Source: an uncultured Bacilli bacterium (lineage in GTDB: Bacteria > Bacillota_I > Bacilli_A > RF39 > UBA660). From it: a stretch of 9,322 nt of DNA. Position numbers and translations under genes: made by a program. This document shows positions 6,462 to 9,322 of this stretch, piece by piece. Numbering within the stretch: the stretch's first letter is position 1; every line of letters begins with the position of its first letter. The notes below the pieces were generated by a model. The model was not told the DNA's origin. It worked only from the letters and a program-made list of their open reading frames with translations, and did no database searches. The stretch is from positions 1 to 9,322 of the forward strand of contig CALVWH010000062.1 of NCBI GenBank assembly GCA_944364705.1, given 5' to 3'.

Positions 6462-6670
6462 TAATCTTAAAAAACTATTTATGAGTATGGGTTCCGCAAC
6501 CGTCGTAACCCAATCCTATTTTATTACCAAAAGAAATTTTTATTTTTTTATTTGAAATTTTTGTTTTTAAATTTTTGACAATGTCATTTTTGATAGCCAC
6601 CTTCTTCATACAAAACCATCCTTTCAATTTTTAAAATTTTTTATAAACCCATAGTTTCCTATGTTGTGTA
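6445..6670. repeat. Perfect 14-bp inverted repeat flanking the precursor gene
   Basis: TACACAACATAGGA (6445-6458) and TCCTATGTTGTGTA (6657-6670) are exact reverse complements with the precursor gene (6475-6609) between them. In the operon mRNA the two could close a loop around the whole precursor cistron. The upstream arm follows the U-run of the leader hairpin almost directly (two bases between them); the downstream arm lies between precursor and maturase. Confidence 0.75.
6475..6609 (-). CDS. RiPP precursor peptide candidate, 44 aa
   Basis: A short gene with a good ribosome binding site (AAAGGA at 6619-6624, nine bases before the ATG) and a TAG stop. The 44 residues start MKKVAIKNDIVKNLKTKIS and end GNKIGLGYDGCGTHTHK. 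The first thirty residues are Lys-rich, and roughly a quarter of the whole peptide is Lys, as in a leader. The C-terminal 13 residues switch to Gly, one Tyr, one Asp, one Cys and two His, which looks like a modified core. The single Cys excludes multi-thioether ranthipeptide patterns but allows one thioether, or Tyr/His crosslinks. It is the first gene after the promoter and precedes the maturase by 51 bases, the standard precursor position. I do not recognise its family. The cleavage site is unknown; after Gly34 (GLG) is one option. Confidence 0.8.
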   Translation of the reverse strand: MKKVAIKNDIVKNLKTKISNKKIKISFGNKIGLGYDGCGTHTHK

Positions 6671-6672
6671 CT

Positions 6673-6709
6673 AAAAAAAAGATAAAAAACACATGTGTTT
6701 GCTATCTTT
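6673..6709 (-). terminator. Leader hairpin with U-run before the precursor (attenuator)
   Basis: Reading the minus strand, AAAGATA (6703-6709) pairs with TATCTTT (6678-6684), and AAACA (6696-6700) pairs with TGTTT (6687-6691) around a CATG loop, with a small 2x2 internal loop. Eight Us follow or finish the stem (6673-6680). This is an intrinsic terminator placed between the promoter at 6755-6782 and the precursor ATG. It could attenuate the operon or, less simply, terminate the upstream gene. Confidence 0.6.
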
Positions 6710-6737
6710 CAAATTAATAAATTACTAAGCAAACACA
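6694..6737 (-). promoter_or_regulatory. Antiterminator alternative to the leader hairpin
   Basis: TGTGTTTGCT (minus strand, 6728-6737) is perfectly complementary over 10 bases to AGCAAACACA (6694-6703), which is most of the upstream arm of the terminator hairpin. The 24-base loop is feasible. If this early pair forms, the terminator cannot. The arrangement is that of an attenuation switch; the signal (RNA-binding protein, ribosome or ligand) is unknown. Confidence 0.5.
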
Positions 6738-6754
6738 CTTACCCATTTAAATTT

Positions 6755-6782
6755 ATTATATATATAATCCAAAAAAAGTCAA
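6755..6782 (-). promoter_or_regulatory. Promoter of the peptide operon
   Basis: Minus strand -35 TTGACT (6777-6782), a 16-base spacer, and a perfect -10 TATAAT (6755-6760). Transcription would start near 6748 and give a leader of about 140 bases before the precursor ATG. It is the best promoter match upstream of the operon; no comparable one was seen between the leader hairpin and the precursor. Confidence 0.72.
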
Positions 6783-6902
6783 TAACAAAATCGTAATTAT
6801 TTTTATGTCGTTAAATTTAATTTGAAATTTCTTTTTATTGTAAAGAGTCTTGTTTTTTTTATAATTTAACGAAAAACGGAATTTAGTAATAAAATTTACA
6901 AA

Positions 6903-9322
6903 TTATTTTTTATAAGAAGTTAAATATTCTTTCATTTGTTTTTTTAATTTTTTTTCACGTTTTTTTAGTTGTTGGTATTCGATAAGGTAATCACGATATT
7001 GTTCAAAGTTTCTTTTTTCATTTTCTTTTTCTTTGAAGGAAATTCCCATGTCTGCTAGTTCTTTTTTTAGTTGTTCTACCCTAGTGACCCCGACTCCTCG
7101 AAAGGAAAGTAAAGGGTCTCCTTGTCTATCACAATTTTCTAAATAGTCAAAAAGATCTTGAACGGTTTTGATTTTTGCTCTTAGAAAGGCATGAATCGTT
7201 GTTATGGATATATCTAAAGATTGAACTGGTATTTGATAGGCATATGGATTGGCACAAAAGTTTGGATTTTTCTTTTTTTCTAAATGGAATCGTAAAATTC
7301 CATCAAAGGTGAAATTGTTTTGAATGGCAGAATCTAAAGCGGTTTGTTTGTCTATTTTATCAACTTGATATTTTTTTAAGTTTTTAAGTCCTTCTATTCC
7401 ATACCATGCAAAAAGTTTTTCTATTTTTTCTTTGGTTTTTTCAATTACAAATCGTAATTCACTGTAGTGAAGTATTTTGTTTGAAAAATGGTGTTCATAG
7501 TATATTTTCGCTATCCGGCTATACTGTTCGTTTTTTAACAGCAAGCTTAATAAAAGGATTTCTTTTGGTTCTAAGCAGAAACTTAAAACATCTTCTTTTA
7601 TTAATTCGTTTATTTTTAATATAAAATCTTGTCCCAACTTACCTTTCCCAAGTTCTTGATTTTGGATTTGCTGATATTCAATCGTGTAATCATAAGATTG
7701 TTCAAAATTTATTTTTTCTTTGAAAGAGATTCCCATGTCTGCTAGTTCTTTTTTTAGATGTTCTATCCTAGTGATCCCAACTCCTCGAAAGGAAAGTAAA
7801 GGGTCTCCTTGTCTATTACAATTTTCTAAATAGTCGAAAAGATCTTGAACGGTTTTGATTTTTGCTTTTTGAAAGGCATGAATCGTTGTTATGGATATGT
7901 CTAAAGATTGAACTGGTATTTGATCGGCATATGGATTGGCACAAAAGTTTGGATTTTTCTTTTTTTCTAAATTGAATTGTAAAAGTCCATCAAAAGAAAA
8001 ATTATTTTTAAGGGCAGAATCTAAAGCGGTTTGTTTTTCTATTTTATCAACTTGATATTTTTTTAAGTTTTTAAGTCCTTCTATTCCATACCATGCAAGA
8101 AGTTTTTCTATTTTTTCTTTAGTTTTTTCAATTAAAGTTTGTAATTGACTTTGGTGAAGTATAATATCTGAAAAATGGTGTTCATAGTACATTTTCGCCA
8201 TCCGGCTATAGCGTTCTTTTTTTAACACCATGTTTAATAAAAAGATTTCTTTTGGTTCTAAGCAAAAGCTTAAAACATTTTCTTTTATTAATTGGTTTAT
8301 TTTTAATATAAAATCTTGTTCCATCGTATTTTCCTCCTTATTTCTTTTTCTTAGCTGGTAACCTTTTGGGATATCTTTGCTTATATTTTGATATTGTTTT
8401 ATGGTTGTGATATAAATGAGAAATAGTCTCCATAACTGGATATATTCTTTTTGGTTTAATTCGTATTTTTTTATAAAGCTATAAAAGAATTGTTCGTTTT
8501 TTTCTTTTTGGTTTACTTGTTTCCAGAAATCTTCGATAAGCTTGTTGTATAAGGTTTCTAACCAAGCATCTTTTGAAGAAGAGAGATTTGACCAGAAAAT
8601 TTCTTGTTTGATTGCTTGTTCAATGGGAATTACATTGTCTTTCATGGTTTTTAAAATATGCGCATCATTTAAGGAAAGTTTTTGGAGATGATCTTTTATC
8701 GGTCCATAGGTTTGTTTAATCCAATCTGGTATGTTTTTTTTGCTTTCTTCTTGATAGGAAATGCTTCGGTTCATTAGTTGTTTTAAAGTTTCTTCTGGAT
8801 AAATGGTTTGGAAGTTGAGTGCTCTTTTTACAATTTCATAATCATAACCGTTTCGAACGCAGTATCTTTGTAAAGTCTCTCCTTCTTTTTTTTGAATGTT
8901 TGGTTGTGGAATCCTTTTTGCAGGTTCACAAGAAAGGTTTAAGGTTTCTAAGGAAATATGAAATATTTTTAAAACTTCTTCGACGGTGATTTGTTTTGGT
9001 TTTAAAAGAGAAGAAATTTTTTGAATTTGATTTTCATTATAAAAATCACTTTTTCTTTGTTCGCTAGTTTGGATGAAAGAAAGTCCTTGTTTTTCAAACC
9101 AATATGCATACTGTTCTTCGGTAATTTCTTTTGATATGGTACCTCGAATAATATCTCTTAAATTAAAGATTTTAACGCCTAACGTAATTTCTTTTCCAGA
9201 GGGTAAACAAACAACTTCCTTTTGTGATATGTCATTGATTGTTTTTCCTGGATGTTTTTGAAGCCATAGTTCTAAAGCTTCTCGGCATTCGTCTTCTTCT
9301 CTTGCTTTCTTATTTTTGATGG
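6903..9322 (-). CDS. Large repeat protein with RpoA-CTD-like domains, 5' end outside window
   Basis: The frame is open from the right edge to TAA at 6903, so at least 805 residues are present and the true start lies outside. The Met at 8774 has no ribosome binding site and is internal. The N-terminal visible part holds a stretch like helicase-associated domains (LWLQKHPGKT...SGKEITLG...EQYAYWFEKQGLSF, about 9080-9290), then helix-turn-helix-like segments such as RYCVRNGYDYEIVKRAL. The C-terminal half is two copies of a 229-residue unit. Each begins QDFILKIN, has a sigma-region-4-like helical part, and ends with PVQSLDISITTIHAF..AKIKTVQDL and LLSFRGVGITR..HLKKELADMGISF (second copy VTRVEQLKK), closely like the alpha C-terminal domain. 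Positions matching E. coli Arg265 and Asn268 are Thr and His, so DNA contact may differ. The role is unknown; binding to DNA or the transcription machinery is likely. Confidence 0.75.
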   Translation of the reverse strand, partial: IKNKKAREEDECREALELWLQKHPGKTINDISQKEVVCLPSGKEITLGVKIFNLRDIIRGTISKEITEEQYAYWFEKQGLSFIQTSEQRKSDFYNENQIQKISSLLKPKQITVEEVLKIFHISLETLNLSCEPAKRIPQPNIQKKEGETLQRYCVRNGYDYEIVKRALNFQTIYPEETLKQLMNRSISYQEESKKNIPDWIKQTYGPIKDHLQKLSLNDAHILKTMKDNVIPIEQAIKQEIFWSNLSSSKDAWLETLYNKLIEDFWKQVNQKEKNEQFFYSFIKKYELNQKEYIQLWRLFLIYITTIKQYQNISKDIPKGYQLRKRNKEENTMEQDFILKINQLIKENVLSFCLEPKEIFLLNMVLKKERYSRMAKMYYEHHFSDIILHQSQLQTLIEKTKEKIEKLLAWYGIEGLKNLKKYQVDKIEKQTALDSALKNNFSFDGLLQFNLEKKKNPNFCANPYADQIPVQSLDISITTIHAFQKAKIKTVQDLFDYLENCNRQGDPLLSFRGVGITRIEHLKKELADMGISFKEKINFEQSYDYTIEYQQIQNQELGKGKLGQDFILKINELIKEDVLSFCLEPKEILLLSLLLKNEQYSRIAKIYYEHHFSNKILHYSELRFVIEKTKEKIEKLFAWYGIEGLKNLKKYQVDKIDKQTALDSAIQNNFTFDGILRFHLEKKKNPNFCANPYAYQIPVQSLDISITTIHAFLRAKIKTVQDLFDYLENCDRQGDPLLSFRGVGVTRVEQLKKELADMGISFKEKENEKRNFEQYRDYLIEYQQLKKREKKLKKQMKEYLTSYKK
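6969..8319. repeat. Tandem intragenic duplication, 687-bp period
   Basis: Copy 1 (6969-7632) and copy 2 (7669-8319) are highly similar in DNA. Long identical blocks such as cccatgtctgctagttcttt (7045 and 7732) and the aaaatcttg end (7623 and 8310) keep a fixed offset of 687 bases, which is 229 codons. The only clear length difference is a 12-base insertion near 7010-7030 in copy 1. Similarity at the DNA level, not only the protein level, indicates a fairly recent duplication or ongoing gene conversion. Confidence 0.9.
8322..8340 (-). promoter_or_regulatory. Strong internal ribosome binding site and ATG
   Basis: Within the open frame the minus strand reads TAAGGAGGAAAATACGATG, a near-perfect Shine-Dalgarno with 8 bases before an in-frame ATG (8322-8324). 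Translation from here would give a 473-residue protein starting MEQDFILKIN, exactly at the first repeat unit. It may be a genuine internal start or the fossil start of a gene fused to the upstream frame. Confidence 0.6.

Noticed and set aside
6475..6609. Assigning the peptide to His-Xaa-Ser, ranthipeptide or sactipeptide families
   Set aside because: There is no H-x-S repeat, only one Cys, and no partner genes specific to those families.
6641..6652. Three-codon ORF (ATG GGT TTA TAA) behind AGGA in the precursor leader
   Set aside because: Spacing of four bases is short and the ORF is too small to judge; nothing supports it beyond position.
6809..6871. Nine-base inverted repeat CGTTAAATT/AATTTAACG downstream of the repeat-protein gene
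   Set aside because: The 45-base loop, AT-only arms apart from CG ends and lack of a U-run make it a poor terminator; chance is likely in this base composition.
7406..7624. Plus-strand frame of 72 codons with a hydrophobic start
   Set aside because: Antisense to the repeat protein; hydrophobicity results from reading Lys/Glu-rich codons backwards.
9073..9261. Plus-strand frame of 62 codons
   Set aside because: Antisense to the open frame that continues to the window edge; no supporting signals.

Overview
The window comes from an AT-rich, low-GC Gram-positive bacterium (Bacillota). The evidence is a consensus SigA-type promoter feeding a T-box-like leader, GGAGG-type ribosome binding sites, a HelD-family RNA polymerase recycling factor, and standard-code use with TGA as stop. 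The species cannot be read from the sequence.

Layout, left to right. At the left edge on the minus strand there is a consensus promoter and the first part of a T-box leader with a likely UUC (Phe) specifier; the controlled gene lies outside the window. A non-coding stretch with an imperfect palindrome follows, then a minus-strand HAD-type hydrolase gene and, on the plus strand, a decayed C-terminal fragment of an IS110-like transposase.

The centre (about 1.6-6.8 kb, all minus strand) is a compact operon that looks like a RiPP (ribosomally made, post-translationally modified peptide) locus. In order of transcription it holds: a near-consensus promoter; a leader with a putative terminator and a competing antiterminator; a 44-residue Lys-rich precursor peptide ending in GLGYDGCGTHTHK; a radical SAM/SPASM maturase with a duplicated N-terminal module; a small P-loop protein with an altered Walker A; a HelD-like RNA polymerase-associated helicase; and a papain/C39-like cysteine peptidase. 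The four genes after the precursor overlap or are separated by only a few bases. My reading is that the maturase modifies the precursor C-terminus and the peptidase removes the leader. The HelD homologue may protect the producer's RNA polymerase, which would make RNA polymerase the suspected target; that last step is inference. No transporter is visible. A 14-bp perfect inverted repeat flanks the precursor gene, and one arm overlaps a sequence that could mask the maturase ribosome binding site.

The right end (6.9 kb to the edge, minus strand) is one long open frame that runs out of the window. It has two nearly identical units with a 687-bp period, each ending in a domain resembling the C-terminal domain of RNA polymerase alpha. 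A strong Shine-Dalgarno sequence inside the frame suggests that the repeat half can be translated by itself.
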